64,000 nucleotides of DNA from Brevibacillus_H sp041920465 (GTDB lineage: Bacteria; Bacillota; Bacilli; Brevibacillales; Brevibacillaceae), in the NCBI GenBank assembly GCA_041920465.1, contig JBHGXW010000054.1, forward strand, positions 124,001 to 188,000, written 5' to 3'. Shown here piece by piece: positions 16,363 to 25,053 of the stretch. The stretch's first letter is position 1. The number at the start of each line of letters is the position of its first letter. A program made the position numbers and the translations under genes. Under the pieces are notes generated by a model. The model made no database searches. It was not told the DNA's origin and worked only from the letters and a program-made list of their open reading frames with translations.

Positions 16363-18501
16363 TTACCGGTATACAACGATGCTACTTGTTGCAGCTTCCC
16401 AACCGAGCTTATATTTTAAGGTGTCAGCTATCGTGCGGATTGGAAGCATAGGCATGCCGTTTTTCACTTGTACGGCTACAGGCAGTTTCACCGCCACATT
16501 ATTTACCTTTGCAATATTGGAACCGACTGTAAATTTAATGACAGTTTTGCCGCTTGTGATGGTAGCAACATTCTGATTCCACACAGTGGTAAGCGCCAGC
16601 GCTTCTTTGAAGAATTGGGCAGGTACCAGCGTGTTGCTGTTATATGTGTACGGAGCGGCTGCCAACGGATACGCCTTACCGTTCAGCGTGAAGGAAGCCA
16701 CATTTAATTTAACACGTGCTGCGTTGGCTGGCAAAGTAGTTACAGGCGCTTTTCCGGCAACTGCCACTGTACGGGTAAAGAGAGCGTTCTTCTCTTCGGA
16801 AGTGTAAACCCCAATTGTATAGTTGCTTGCATAAGCAGGTGTTACGATGTTGGACGCTTCTCCAACCACAACGTTAACCGCAGTATTCGCAGCAATATCC
16901 TGAGACGGATAAATAATCAAGTTTTGACCGCGAGTAGTTACATAGCTTGGAATCGATCCATTTACCGTAACCGCTGCCGCGTTCACATAAGTCGGCACAC
17001 GGAAGCCTGCCGGTAAAGAGAGCTCCAAGAAATCGCGATTTTTCACAAGCGGCAGTCCCAATCCTTTAATGCCAACGGTAATGCCGGTTGGCGTATTTGG
17101 AGTCGCCTTGGACAACGCAATGGTAGCCGCGGTATTGTTTACCGGAGCTGGAGTCGTTGGTGTCGTCGGAGTTGTTGGCGTCGTCGGAGTTGTTGGGGTT
17201 GTCGGAGCTGGCGTATAGCTTGAGCCTGTGATTTCAAAGCTCTTAGACGTATACGTTTTGCCGCCAACTGTTGCCTTGATTGTATAGCTGCCCGCAGTTT
17301 TCGGGTTTTGCACATACGAGTAATAGCTGAATGATACTTTCGCGGTATGGCTTGAGCTGAAGCTGGACGGCGTTTTCAAAGTGACGGTTTTACCGGACGG
17401 ATATACTCCCGAGCTGATTGGTTTGCCATTAATTGTGATATAATCTTTTTCTATGTAGCCAGGCAGCATGTCAGAAGATGGGAATTCAACCTCAATCGTA
17501 TCGCCGGAAGAAATGTATTTGCTTCCCAAGTCCAACTCAAATGAATAGCTGGTACGTGCGCCCGCCGTCTTGTCGGTCAATGTCACGTCGTAGCTGGAGG
17601 AGCTGGAAGAGCTGGAGCTTGAGGAGGAGCCGTCATCAGTAATTTCAAATTCTTCCGAAGTGTACGTTACGCCCATATATTCTACATCGATTGTATAGTC
17701 GTCATCTTCGTCTTCCGGGTTGGTGATTCCAGCCGCTTTCTTGAATTCGATATCAAGCTGATCGTCGTTGTCAACATCATCCGGCAACGTAATGATTACT
17801 TCATCACCATCTACATCGATATCGTCCGGTTCATAGCCATTTACTTCTACATCTTCCGTATCAATGCTGGATGGCAGCATGTCTTCGTCAGGGAATGTTA
17901 CATATACTTTCTTTCCGCCTTCGAGATCATCTTCTAAGTCAATCGTTCCCAGTTCATAACTGGTCTCCTCTCCAGTTTCATTCGTTCCGAGAGATACGTC
18001 AAACTCGTCATCACTGCTACTGCTGTCATCGTCTTCGGAAATAGAGAGTTCGTTCGAATCTATATAGGAATTTTCTGCAGTTGTTTTCATTCTGAACGTA
18101 TAATCACCTTCATCATCCGGGTTGGTGATGGAATCAAAAACGATTTCGTATTCATCTTCATCACTGGAATCGATGCTATGATTAAGGGTAATCGTAACGG
18201 TTCTACCGCTGACGTCAACCGCCTTGGGTTCCTCACCGTCAACAGTAACGGTTGTTTTATCAATATCATCACTTTCCAAATCATATTCGCTAGGGAACTG
18301 AATGATGATTTCATCGTTTTTTTCAAGATCCTCTTCCGGAACAAACGTAAATGTATATTCGGTTTCTTCACCAGTTGTATCATTTTCAACATCAACATTA
18401 AAATCTGTAAGAGCGTACGCTTTCGGGCTGGCGACAAACGGACTTGCCACCATCGTACTAGCCAAGACAACCTGGAGTCCTTTTCTAATTTTCTTCTTCA
18501 T
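16363..18501 (-). CDS. secreted repeat protein with C-terminal copper amine oxidase N-domain-like (stalk) module
   Basis: A 712 aa exported protein, probably cell-surface. Residues 1-30 are a Sec signal peptide ending PKAYA. Three related modules follow (about 32-153, 165-290, 304-425), each beginning with a TxGxxTxY motif and ending NPxxxGxYT ... YTSxxFxI. Modules 1 and 2 are extremely acidic; module 3 is nearly neutral and Ser/Gly/Lys-rich. A run of about a dozen Ser separates 2 and 3. A (TTP)n linker (about 426-450) leads to a fourth, divergent module and then to a stalk domain (about 590-712) with FTLNGKAYPL, TLVPAQFFKEAL and PMLPIRTIADTL, typical of copper amine oxidase N-terminal domain repeats. 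It is monocistronic with its own leader and terminator. Catalysis is not implied. Confidence 0.85.
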   Translation of the reverse strand: MKKKIRKGLQVVLASTMVASPFVASPKAYALTDFNVDVENDTTGEETEYTFTFVPEEDLEKNDEIIIQFPSEYDLESDDIDKTTVTVDGEEPKAVDVSGRTVTITLNHSIDSSDEDEYEIVFDSITNPDDEGDYTFRMKTTAENSYIDSNELSISEDDDSSSSDDEFDVSLGTNETGEETSYELGTIDLEDDLEGGKKVYVTFPDEDMLPSSIDTEDVEVNGYEPDDIDVDGDEVIITLPDDVDNDDQLDIEFKKAAGITNPEDEDDDYTIDVEYMGVTYTSEEFEITDDGSSSSSSSSSSSSYDVTLTDKTAGARTSYSFELDLGSKYISSGDTIEVEFPSSDMLPGYIEKDYITINGKPISSGVYPSGKTVTLKTPSSFSSSHTAKVSFSYYSYVQNPKTAGSYTIKATVGGKTYTSKSFEITGSSYTPAPTTPTTPTTPTTPTTPTTPAPVNNTAATIALSKATPNTPTGITVGIKGLGLPLVKNRDFLELSLPAGFRVPTYVNAAAVTVNGSIPSYVTTRGQNLIIYPSQDIAANTAVNVVVGEASNIVTPAYASNYTIGVYTSEEKNALFTRTVAVAGKAPVTTLPANAARVKLNVASFTLNGKAYPLAAAPYTYNSNTLVPAQFFKEALALTTVWNQNVATITSGKTVIKFTVGSNIAKVNNVAVKLPVAVQVKNGMPMLPIRTIADTLKYKLGWEAATSSIVVYR
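17153..17206. repeat. 9-bp tandem repeat encoding the TTP linker
   Basis: Six tandem 9-bp units of the form GT(C/T)GT(C/T)GG(A/T/C/G) within the secreted-protein gene encode alternating Thr-Thr-Pro. Two 18-bp double units are identical (GTCGTCGGAGTTGTTGG). Slippage would lengthen or shorten the linker in frame. Confidence 0.85.
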
Positions 18502-18516
18502 ATTCTCCTCCTGTAA

Positions 18517-18551
18517 TCTATCAAAATAATTTCCCGCATAGATTTGATAGA
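18517..18551 (-). promoter_or_regulatory. leader hairpin just upstream of the secreted-protein ribosome-binding site
   Basis: TCTATCAAA and TTTGATAGA form a 9-bp stem around about 17 nt, ending right before the AGGAGGAG ribosome-binding site. It could stabilise the transcript or expose the site. A further near-palindrome GTAAAC-TT-GTTTAC lies upstream at about 18554-18567. Confidence 0.5.
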
Positions 18552-18721
18552 CGTAAACAAGTTTACCATAAATAGCTATATTAGGGAATGTTGATCCGGA
18601 AATTTATCAAATTTTATGATTCATGATCGTTTGACAAAAGTTCCCACTCGTTCCCTATAAAATAAATGACGACGTTCAACAGAAAAAGTTACATGGTTGC
18701 GAATATTTTTTTTGACAAAAA

Positions 18722-18750
18722 GAAAAACCAAGGAAAATTCCTTGGTTTTT
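18722..18750 (-). terminator. terminator of the bkd operon
   Basis: Minus strand AAAACCAAGGAA-TTTTCCTTGGTTTTT-CTTTTTG directly after the E2 gene. A perfect A/T-flanked stem with a T run. Confidence 0.9.
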
Positions 18751-18772
18751 CAACATCGTTTGGTGACAGTGA

Positions 18773-20140
18773 TTAATAGATTTTGGTCTGGGGCCCGATA
18801 TTCTCCAGCTTCTGCTTGACGCTTTGCAGGAAACGGCCGCAAATCAAGCCATCAAGGACACGGTGATCCAACGACAAGCACAGATTGACCATCGAACGAA
18901 TCGCAATCATGTCATCTACCACGACTGGACGTTTGACAATCGACTCAACGCTGAGAATGGCAGCTTGTGGTGCATTAATAATCGGAGTAGACAAGACGGA
19001 ACCAAAAGAACCCGTATTGTTTACCGTAAAGGTACCACCAGACATGTCGGCTACCGTCAGTTTTCCGGCACGGGTACGGCTGGCCAAGTCTTCAATTGAT
19101 TTGGCGATTCCATAAATTGATTTCTGGTCTGCATCCTTAATTACCGGAACAAACAATGCATCCTCAGTTGCTACCGCGATGGAGATGTTAATCTCCTTCT
19201 TCACGATGATTTTATCGCCTGCCCACGTCGAATTGAGCATCGGGAATTCTTTTAGCGCTTCCACTACCGCTTTGATGAAGAATGGCAGGAAAGTCAGGTT
19301 AATGCCTTCTTTTCGCTTGAACTCGTCTTTTACCTGGTTACGGTACTTCACCAAATTGGTTACATCCACCTCAACCATTGTCCAGGCATGCGGCGCTTCA
19401 TGTTTGCTTTGCACCATGCGGGAAGCAATCGTTTTGCGGACAGGCGATACCGGAATTACTTGATCGCCCGCTGCCACCGGGATATCATAGGTTACTTCTT
19501 TGGCTGTCGAAACCGCAGGCGCTGGTGTCTGGGTCACCGGTGCTTGAGTTGCTGACTGAACCGCTGGAGCGGCTGTTGGTTCTCCAACTGGTGTAACGGA
19601 TGGCGCTGCTGCCGGTACGGATGCTTGGCCCCCTTGTTCAAGGAAAGCCAGGACGTCCTTGCGGGTAATTCTTCCTTCAGCGCCTGTTCCTTGAATCAGC
19701 GACAAGTCAAGACCATGCTCCTGTGCCAAGCGCATCACCGCCGGAGAATAACGTTGCTTGCCAGTCTGAATGACTTGAGCTTTTGCCGGCTGGGCAGAAG
19801 CCCCTTGCGCTGGTGCTTGAGTTGCTGCCGCGACTACTGATGCTGCCGGAGCTGGTGCAGATGCCGCAGGTGCTGCTGCCGGAGCTTCTCCTCCAGAAGC
19901 GCCTGACTCTTCAATATATAAAATTAACGTGCCGACTGCGACAGTCTCTCCTTCAGGGACGACAATCTCCGTTACGCGCCCTGAAACGGTTGAGGGAACT
20001 TCCGCATTTACTTTGTCAGTTGTCACTTCGGCAAGCGGATCGTATTTATTGACCATATCCCCAACTTTAACCAGCCATTTGGAGATCGTACCTTCTGTAA
20101 CACTTTCCCCCAGTTGGGGCATCAGTACTTTGGTTGCCAT
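18773..20140 (-). CDS. bfmBB: branched-chain alpha-keto acid dehydrogenase E2 (dihydrolipoyl acyltransferase)
   Basis: Core of the complex that makes isobutyryl-, isovaleryl- and 2-methylbutyryl-CoA, precursors of branched fatty acids. The 455 aa protein has a lipoyl domain (1-77; lipoyl Lys in EVTTDKVNAE), an Ala/Pro-rich hinge, a peripheral-subunit-binding domain (about 130-168, RYSPAVMRLAQEHGLDL) and, after a second hinge, a catalytic acyltransferase domain with DHRVLDG near the C-terminus. It is the last gene of the bcd-lpdV-E1alpha-E1beta-E2 operon, 20 bp after E1beta, and a strong terminator follows. Pyruvate or 2-oxoglutarate E2 are alternatives, but the neighbourhood decides. Confidence 0.95.
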   Translation of the reverse strand: MATKVLMPQLGESVTEGTISKWLVKVGDMVNKYDPLAEVTTDKVNAEVPSTVSGRVTEIVVPEGETVAVGTLILYIEESGASGGEAPAAAPAASAPAPAASVVAAATQAPAQGASAQPAKAQVIQTGKQRYSPAVMRLAQEHGLDLSLIQGTGAEGRITRKDVLAFLEQGGQASVPAAAPSVTPVGEPTAAPAVQSATQAPVTQTPAPAVSTAKEVTYDIPVAAGDQVIPVSPVRKTIASRMVQSKHEAPHAWTMVEVDVTNLVKYRNQVKDEFKRKEGINLTFLPFFIKAVVEALKEFPMLNSTWAGDKIIVKKEINISIAVATEDALFVPVIKDADQKSIYGIAKSIEDLASRTRAGKLTVADMSGGTFTVNNTGSFGSVLSTPIINAPQAAILSVESIVKRPVVVDDMIAIRSMVNLCLSLDHRVLDGLICGRFLQSVKQKLENIGPQTKIY

Positions 20141-20160
20141 GCTTAAGTCCTCCTTGAATG

Positions 20161-21144
20161 TTAGAAGTGCGCCAGTTCACGCATTGCTTCTAGTACTTTG
20201 TCGGGGTTTAGCATAAAGAATTTTTCCATCGGCGGACTGTACGGCATAGCCGGAACGTCAGGACCGCAAAGACGCTTGATTGGAGCATCCAGATCAAACA
20301 GGCAATGCTCGGCAATAATTGCCGCAACCTCACCGCCGATGCCGCCTTCTTTGTTGTCCTCGTGAACAATCAGGACTTTACCCGTTTTGGAAGCCGCTTC
20401 AATGATTGCTTCCTTGTCAAGCGGATAAAGGGTACGCAAATCAAGCACATGTGCACTGATACCTTCCTGGGCCAGCTTCTCTGCCGCTTGCAGCGCAAAG
20501 TGCAGTGTCAAACCATAGGAAATAACCGTAATATCCGTACCTTCCCGCTTCACATCTGCCTTGCCGATTGGAAGAACGTAATCCGTTTCCGGAACCTCCC
20601 CTTTGATCAGGCGATAGCAACGCTTGTGTTCGAAGAAAAGCACCGGATCATTGTCACGAATCGCCGCTTTAAGCAACCCTTTGGCATCGTATGGTGTAGA
20701 AGGAGCAACAATTTTAAGACCTGGGGTGCTGTTAAACATCGCCTCTACTGATTGAGAGTGGTATAACGCACCGTGTACCCCTCCTCCAAACGGTGCACGG
20801 ATCGTCACAGGACAATGCCAGTCACCATTGGAGCGATAGCGCATTTTCGCCGCTTCACTCACGATCTGGTTTACCGCAGGCATGATAAAATCAGCAAACT
20901 GAATCTCTGCAACCGGACGCATGCCATAAGCTGCCGCGCCAATCGCGACGCCTGCAATCGCCGATTCTGCAAGCGGTGTATCGATGACGCGTTCTTCGCC
21001 AAACTCTTCAATCAAACCAACCGTTGCGCGGAATACCCCACCGCGAACTCCGACGTCTTCGCCCAATACGAATACGTTGGGATCACGGCGCATTTCCTCA
21101 CGCATCGCCATGGTAATCGCATCGATAAAAGAAATGACTGCCAT
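20161..21144 (-). CDS. bfmBAB: branched-chain alpha-keto acid dehydrogenase E1 beta subunit
   Basis: Beta half of the thiamine diphosphate-dependent decarboxylase. The 327 aa chain has the usual start ISFIDAITMAMREEMRRD, the ThDP-interacting GEDVGVRGGVFR region, the conserved ADF ... QIVSEAAKMRYRSNGD segment and the C-terminal transketolase domain (SYGLTLHFALQAAEKL ... HEDNKEGGIGGEVAA). It lies 13 bp after E1alpha and 20 bp before E2. Length and motifs agree with BfmBAB. Confidence 0.95.
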   Translation of the reverse strand: MAVISFIDAITMAMREEMRRDPNVFVLGEDVGVRGGVFRATVGLIEEFGEERVIDTPLAESAIAGVAIGAAAYGMRPVAEIQFADFIMPAVNQIVSEAAKMRYRSNGDWHCPVTIRAPFGGGVHGALYHSQSVEAMFNSTPGLKIVAPSTPYDAKGLLKAAIRDNDPVLFFEHKRCYRLIKGEVPETDYVLPIGKADVKREGTDITVISYGLTLHFALQAAEKLAQEGISAHVLDLRTLYPLDKEAIIEAASKTGKVLIVHEDNKEGGIGGEVAAIIAEHCLFDLDAPIKRLCGPDVPAMPYSPPMEKFFMLNPDKVLEAMRELAHF

Positions 21145-21157
21145 TTCGTTTTCCCCC

Positions 21158-22159
21158 TTACGCTTCGTATACGTGTGTCAGAGTAGATTCGGGCGTTGGA
21201 TATGGCGCATTTTCGGCATATTCAGTCGCTTCATCCACTTCTTTTTGTACTTTGCTGAGCAATTCTTGTTCCTTGGCGTCATCCAATAATCCTACCTGTT
21301 TCAAGTAGTTGGAAAACTGAACAATCGGGTCTTTTTTCTTCGCTTCTTCTACTTCTTCACGTGTGCGGTAGACCCGGTCATCGTCATCGCTGGAGTGAGG
21401 AACCAGACGATAGGTGACAGCTTCAATCAGGGTTGGTCCTTCACCTCTGCGTGCACGGTCAACCGCTTCTTTCATCACACGATACACTTCAATCGGATCG
21501 TTGCCGTCAATGCTAACACCCGGGAAGCCGTATCCAATCGCACGGTCGGCCACGCTTTTGCAGGCAAGCTGTTTGGTGAGCGGAACAGAAATCGCGTATT
21601 TGTTGTTTTCGCAGAAGAAAATAACCGGAAGCTTGTGTACACCGGCGAAGTTGGCTCCTTCATGGAAATCACCCTGGTTGCTGGAGCCTTCTCCGAAAGA
21701 TGTATACACAACAAGATCTTTTTTCTGCATTTTTCCGGCCAGTGCAATGCCTACTGCGTGAGGAACCTGGGTAGTTACAGGGCTGGAACCGGTCAAAATG
21801 TTCCACTTCTTGCCGCCGAAGTGTCCGGGCATTTGTCGTCCCCCGCTGTTGGGATCTTCCGCCTTGGCAAACGCAGAAAGCATACAATCGCGTGCTGTTT
21901 GGCCCAGTACAAGCACTACGCCTAAATCACGATAGTACGGACAAGCGTAGTCTTTGCCCTTTTCAAACGCAAAAGCCGCTCCTACTTGTGCTGCTTCCTG
22001 TCCTTGACAAGAAATGACGAATGGTACTTTTCCCGCCCGGTTTAACAGCCATTGACGTTCATCCAATTTGCGGGCAAGCAGCATGTAATAATACATATCC
22101 AGCACTTGAGCGTCTGAAAGACCGACCGCTTGATGACGGTTTTGGGTCGAGTGAGTCAT
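21158..22159 (-). CDS. bfmBAA: branched-chain alpha-keto acid dehydrogenase E1 alpha subunit
   Basis: Carries the thiamine diphosphate/Mg motif, here GEGSSNQGDFHEGANFAG followed by ENNKYA (about residues 156-190). The phosphorylation-loop-like segment HSSDDDDRVYR and the substrate region MPGHFGGKKWN are typical of branched-chain rather than pyruvate E1. The protein is 333 aa. The ATG at 22159 has GGAGGC upstream. It sits between lpdV (33 bp gap) and E1beta. Confidence 0.95.
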   Translation of the reverse strand: MTHSTQNRHQAVGLSDAQVLDMYYYMLLARKLDERQWLLNRAGKVPFVISCQGQEAAQVGAAFAFEKGKDYACPYYRDLGVVLVLGQTARDCMLSAFAKAEDPNSGGRQMPGHFGGKKWNILTGSSPVTTQVPHAVGIALAGKMQKKDLVVYTSFGEGSSNQGDFHEGANFAGVHKLPVIFFCENNKYAISVPLTKQLACKSVADRAIGYGFPGVSIDGNDPIEVYRVMKEAVDRARRGEGPTLIEAVTYRLVPHSSDDDDRVYRTREEVEEAKKKDPIVQFSNYLKQVGLLDDAKEQELLSKVQKEVDEATEYAENAPYPTPESTLTHVYEA

Positions 22160-22192
22160 AACTGTATGCCTCCTTAATCTTTACGAAATTCT

Positions 22193-23614
22193 TTACGAAT
22201 GAATAGCCAATCCATCTACCGCCAATGCTGCTTCCTGCATGGCTTCAGACAGCGTCGGATGAGGATGGATGGTATGACCAATTTCCCACGGTGTCGCATC
22301 CAGAACGCGAGCCAAACCAGCTTCGGAAATCATGTCTGTCACATGCGGTCCAATCATGTGAACTCCTAAAAGATCGTTTGTCTTTTTATCCACAACCAAT
22401 TTGACAAAGCCATCGTTCTCTCCGTGGACCAACGCCTTGCCAAGCGCTTTAAAACTAAATTTGCCTACCTTCACGTCAAAGCCTTGCTCCTTGGCCTCCT
22501 GCTCTGTCAGTCCGACGCTGGCAATCTCCGGACGGCTGTAGGTGCATTTCGGAACCTTGGTATAATCAAGCGGATGAGTGTCCAAACCAGCCAGATGCTC
22601 GACAGCGGCAATGCCTTCGTGGGAAGCTACATGCGCCAGTTGCAATCCGCCAATCACGTCGCCAATCGCGTAAATATGCGACTCTGCTGTTTGGAAATGT
22701 TCGTTTACAACGATAACTCCGCGCTCCACCTTGATCTCTGTCGCTTCCAATCCCAGATTTTCCACATTGGCTTGACGGCCTACGGAGACCAGCAACTTTT
22801 CGGCTGTAAAGCTTTCTTGGCTGCCGTTCACTTCCGCTTTGACCGTTACGCGGCCCTCGCCCTTTTCCAGGGTTTCCGGTAGAACTTTGGCACTGGTCAC
22901 AATCTTGATTTTGCGTTTCTTGAGCAAGCGGGTGATCTCTTTGCTGATCTCTTCGTCTTCTAACGGCAGGATGCGGTTGGCGTATTCCACCACAGTCACA
23001 TCTACACCGAAATCGTTCAACAAGGAAGCCCACTCAATTCCGATCACGCCGCCGCCTACAATCACGACAGAATCCGGCAGTTTCTCCAACTGGAGTGCCT
23101 CATCGCTTGTGATTACATATTCTCCGTCTACTTCTAACCCCGGCAGTGTTCGCGGACGTGATCCGGTAGCAATAATCAGGAAACGCGGCACAATGATTTC
23201 TTGTTCACCGTTAGCGTTCTCAATTCTTACGGCTCCCGCTTGCGGCGAAAAGATGGAAGGTCCCATCACTCGGCCAAAGCCTTCAAACACCTTGATTTTG
23301 CCTTTGTTCATCAAATACTGAATCCCTTTATGTAGCTGATCGATAATGGCTTGTTTGCGAGCTTGCACCTTCGTAAAATCGTAGCCTACATTTTCTGCCA
23401 AAACGCCATACTTGTCGCTTTCTTTCATCGTTGCAAAAACTTCCGCACTTCGGAGCAGCGCTTTGGAAGGAATGCAGCCTCTATGCAAGCATGTGCCGCC
23501 GAGCTTATCCTTTTCTACGATCGCGACCGTAAGTCCCAGTTGAGCCGCACGAATCGCTGCGACGTATCCTCCCGTACCCCCACCTAAAATGACGACATCA
23601 AATTCTTGAGACAT
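22193..23614 (-). CDS. lpdV: dihydrolipoamide dehydrogenase (E3) of the branched-chain complex
   Basis: FAD flavoprotein that reoxidizes the lipoyl arm of E2 with NAD. The 473 aa chain has the FAD GGGTGGYVAAIRA motif, the redox disulfide GGTCLHRGCIPSK (about 40-52), the NAD-binding GGGVIGIEWASL, the second FAD motif YAIGDVIGG, and the catalytic HPHPTLSE His/Glu pair near the C-terminus. I chose ATG 23614, preceded by AAAGGAG at 10 nt; an in-frame TTG lies two codons earlier. A 167-bp gap with a stem-loop separates it from bcd. Position corresponds to B. subtilis lpdV. Confidence 0.95.
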   Translation of the reverse strand: MSQEFDVVILGGGTGGYVAAIRAAQLGLTVAIVEKDKLGGTCLHRGCIPSKALLRSAEVFATMKESDKYGVLAENVGYDFTKVQARKQAIIDQLHKGIQYLMNKGKIKVFEGFGRVMGPSIFSPQAGAVRIENANGEQEIIVPRFLIIATGSRPRTLPGLEVDGEYVITSDEALQLEKLPDSVVIVGGGVIGIEWASLLNDFGVDVTVVEYANRILPLEDEEISKEITRLLKKRKIKIVTSAKVLPETLEKGEGRVTVKAEVNGSQESFTAEKLLVSVGRQANVENLGLEATEIKVERGVIVVNEHFQTAESHIYAIGDVIGGLQLAHVASHEGIAAVEHLAGLDTHPLDYTKVPKCTYSRPEIASVGLTEQEAKEQGFDVKVGKFSFKALGKALVHGENDGFVKLVVDKKTNDLLGVHMIGPHVTDMISEAGLARVLDATPWEIGHTIHPHPTLSEAMQEAALAVDGLAIHS

Positions 23615-23707
23615 CGACAACAGTCTCCTTTTCTATTAGTTTTGCTGTTGATCATTCTATTAATGGCCAGCATAAGATTAATGTAAGTTATTGGCTCGAG
23701 TAAGGCA

Positions 23708-23745
23708 ACGACGGAAATCAACCTTCAACAGTTAATTCCCGTCGC
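23708..23745 (-). other. intercistronic stem-loop between bcd and lpdV
   Basis: GCGACGGGAA and TTTCCGTCGTTGC pair with one or two interruptions around an AT-rich loop. There is no T run, so it resembles an RNA-processing or stability element more than a terminator. The rest of the 167-bp gap shows no gene. Confidence 0.45.
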
Positions 23746-23787
23746 TTCCGGCAGATAGCCCTTTAACCAGTATAGGCGAATCGGATT

Positions 23788-24879
23788 TTACTTACTCAAG
23801 ACAGACTTCCCGTTTTGCAAAAAAGTTTTACGGGATTTCGCGACGCTTGCGATGCGCTCTTCAGCCATTTTATCAGCCGCTTTGTAAGATGGAATACCAT
23901 CGCGTTCGGAGATTTCGAACACTTTAAGAATGTTGTCATAAATACTTTCCACTTTCTTCAAGGCTCGTTCGCGGTTGTATCCTTGCAGCTCGTCAGCCAC
24001 GTTGATCAGACCGCCGGCATTGATCACATAGTCAGGCGCGTAAACGATGCCCATCTCATTGATGATGTCGCCATGGCGCTCTTCTTTCAACTGGTTGTTG
24101 GCTGCACCGGCAATTACCTTGGCTTTGAGAAGCGGAATGGTGTCGTCGTTGATGATGGCACCAAGCGCGCAAGGCGAAAAGATATCGCAGTCAACGTTGA
24201 AAATTTCGTTGACACCTACTGATTTGGCACCGAAATCATTTACTGCGCGTTTCACGTTCTCTTCGTTAATATCCGTAACAATTAAGTCAGCACCTTCTTC
24301 ATGAAGATGTTTGCAGAGGTTGTAAGCGACATTTCCTACTCCTTGTACGGCGATCACTTTGCCGGAAAGGTTATCGCTGCCGTAAGCCACTTTGGCAGCC
24401 GCTTTCATGCCGCGGTATACGCCATACGCGGTAACTGGAGAAGGATTGCCGCTGGAACCAAACGCAGGAGATACTCCCGTCACATAGTCTGTCTCCTGAT
24501 GGATCAAATCCATGTCTGCAACTGTTGTTCCCACGTCTTCAGCGGTGATGTAACGACCGTTCAAGCCTTGGATGAATCGTCCAAAAGCACGGAACAACTC
24601 TTCGCTTTTATCTTTCTTCGGGTCGCCGATAATAACGGTTTTCCCTCCCCCAAGGTTTAGACCTGCTGCAGCCGCTTTGTACGTCATGCCGCGTGCCAGA
24701 CGAAGAGCGTCAATAATCGCATCCTCTTCCGTGTTGTAAGTCCACATGCGGGTGCCGCCCAATGCAGGTCCCAATGTCGTATCATGAATCGCAATGATTG
24801 CTTTTAAGCCAGAATTTTCATCCTGACAGAAAACTAATTGCTCATAATTGTAGCGCTCAAGGTATTCAAAGATTTTCAT
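23788..24879 (-). CDS. bcd: leucine (branched-chain amino acid) dehydrogenase
   Basis: NAD-dependent oxidative deamination of leucine, valine and isoleucine to the keto acids used by the downstream complex. The 363 aa protein begins MKIFEYLERY, has catalytic Lys in GLNLGGGKTVIIGD, Asp in TAEDVGTTVADMD and the Rossmann motif VQGVGNVAYNLC. The ATG at 24879 follows AGGGGGA. The frame remains open 40 codons upstream, but that stretch contains the sigma-54 promoter and is not coding. It is first gene of the operon. In B. subtilis ptb precedes and buk follows bcd; neither is present here. Confidence 0.96.
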   Translation of the reverse strand: MKIFEYLERYNYEQLVFCQDENSGLKAIIAIHDTTLGPALGGTRMWTYNTEEDAIIDALRLARGMTYKAAAAGLNLGGGKTVIIGDPKKDKSEELFRAFGRFIQGLNGRYITAEDVGTTVADMDLIHQETDYVTGVSPAFGSSGNPSPVTAYGVYRGMKAAAKVAYGSDNLSGKVIAVQGVGNVAYNLCKHLHEEGADLIVTDINEENVKRAVNDFGAKSVGVNEIFNVDCDIFSPCALGAIINDDTIPLLKAKVIAGAANNQLKEERHGDIINEMGIVYAPDYVINAGGLINVADELQGYNRERALKKVESIYDNILKVFEISERDGIPSYKAADKMAEERIASVAKSRKTFLQNGKSVLSK

Positions 24880-24978
24880 AAAAATAAATCCCCCTGTAAT
24901 GATAATTTCAAATTCTTGCCAACATAATTGCTGCAACTTATTGTTATAGTTTACTTGATAAACTCTGCCTATGTAATA

Positions 24979-24994
24979 TGCAAAACCCATGCCA
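24979..24994 (-). promoter_or_regulatory. sigma-54 (SigL) -24/-12 promoter of the bkd operon
   Basis: Minus strand TGGCATGGGTTTTGCA matches the consensus TGGCAC-N5-TTGCA almost perfectly. Predicted transcription start is near 24968, giving a leader of about 90 nt before bcd. The upstream gene encodes a sigma-54 activator, which supports the call strongly. Confidence 0.92.
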
Positions 24995-25007
24995 ACCAAA
25001 ATTTATT

Positions 25008-25022
25008 TGAAAGCGCTTCAAA
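25008..25022. promoter_or_regulatory. cre-like palindrome between enhancer and promoter
   Basis: TTGAAAGCGCTTCAA resembles a CcpA cre site (TGAAAGCGCTTTCA), one base short on one side. Its location between activator sites and the -24 box would permit catabolite repression. This is a weak match to the formal consensus. Confidence 0.35.
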
Positions 25023-25053
25023 AATTGTGGAAAATACGACACATTTTCGTTTT

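Noticed and set aside
17590..17635. GC-rich repeat inside the secreted-protein gene as a possible separate element
   Set aside because: It simply encodes the poly-Ser run between modules 2 and 3, in frame.
24897..24915. Alternative -24/-12-like TGGCAAG...TTGAA nearer to bcd
   Set aside because: Spacing between GG and the -12 GC equivalent is wrong and the -12 C is absent, unlike the site at 24979-24994.
24880..24999. N-terminal extension of leucine dehydrogenase by 40 codons
   Set aside because: The stretch contains the sigma-54 promoter and lies upstream of the ribosome-binding site next to the conserved start MKIFEYL.
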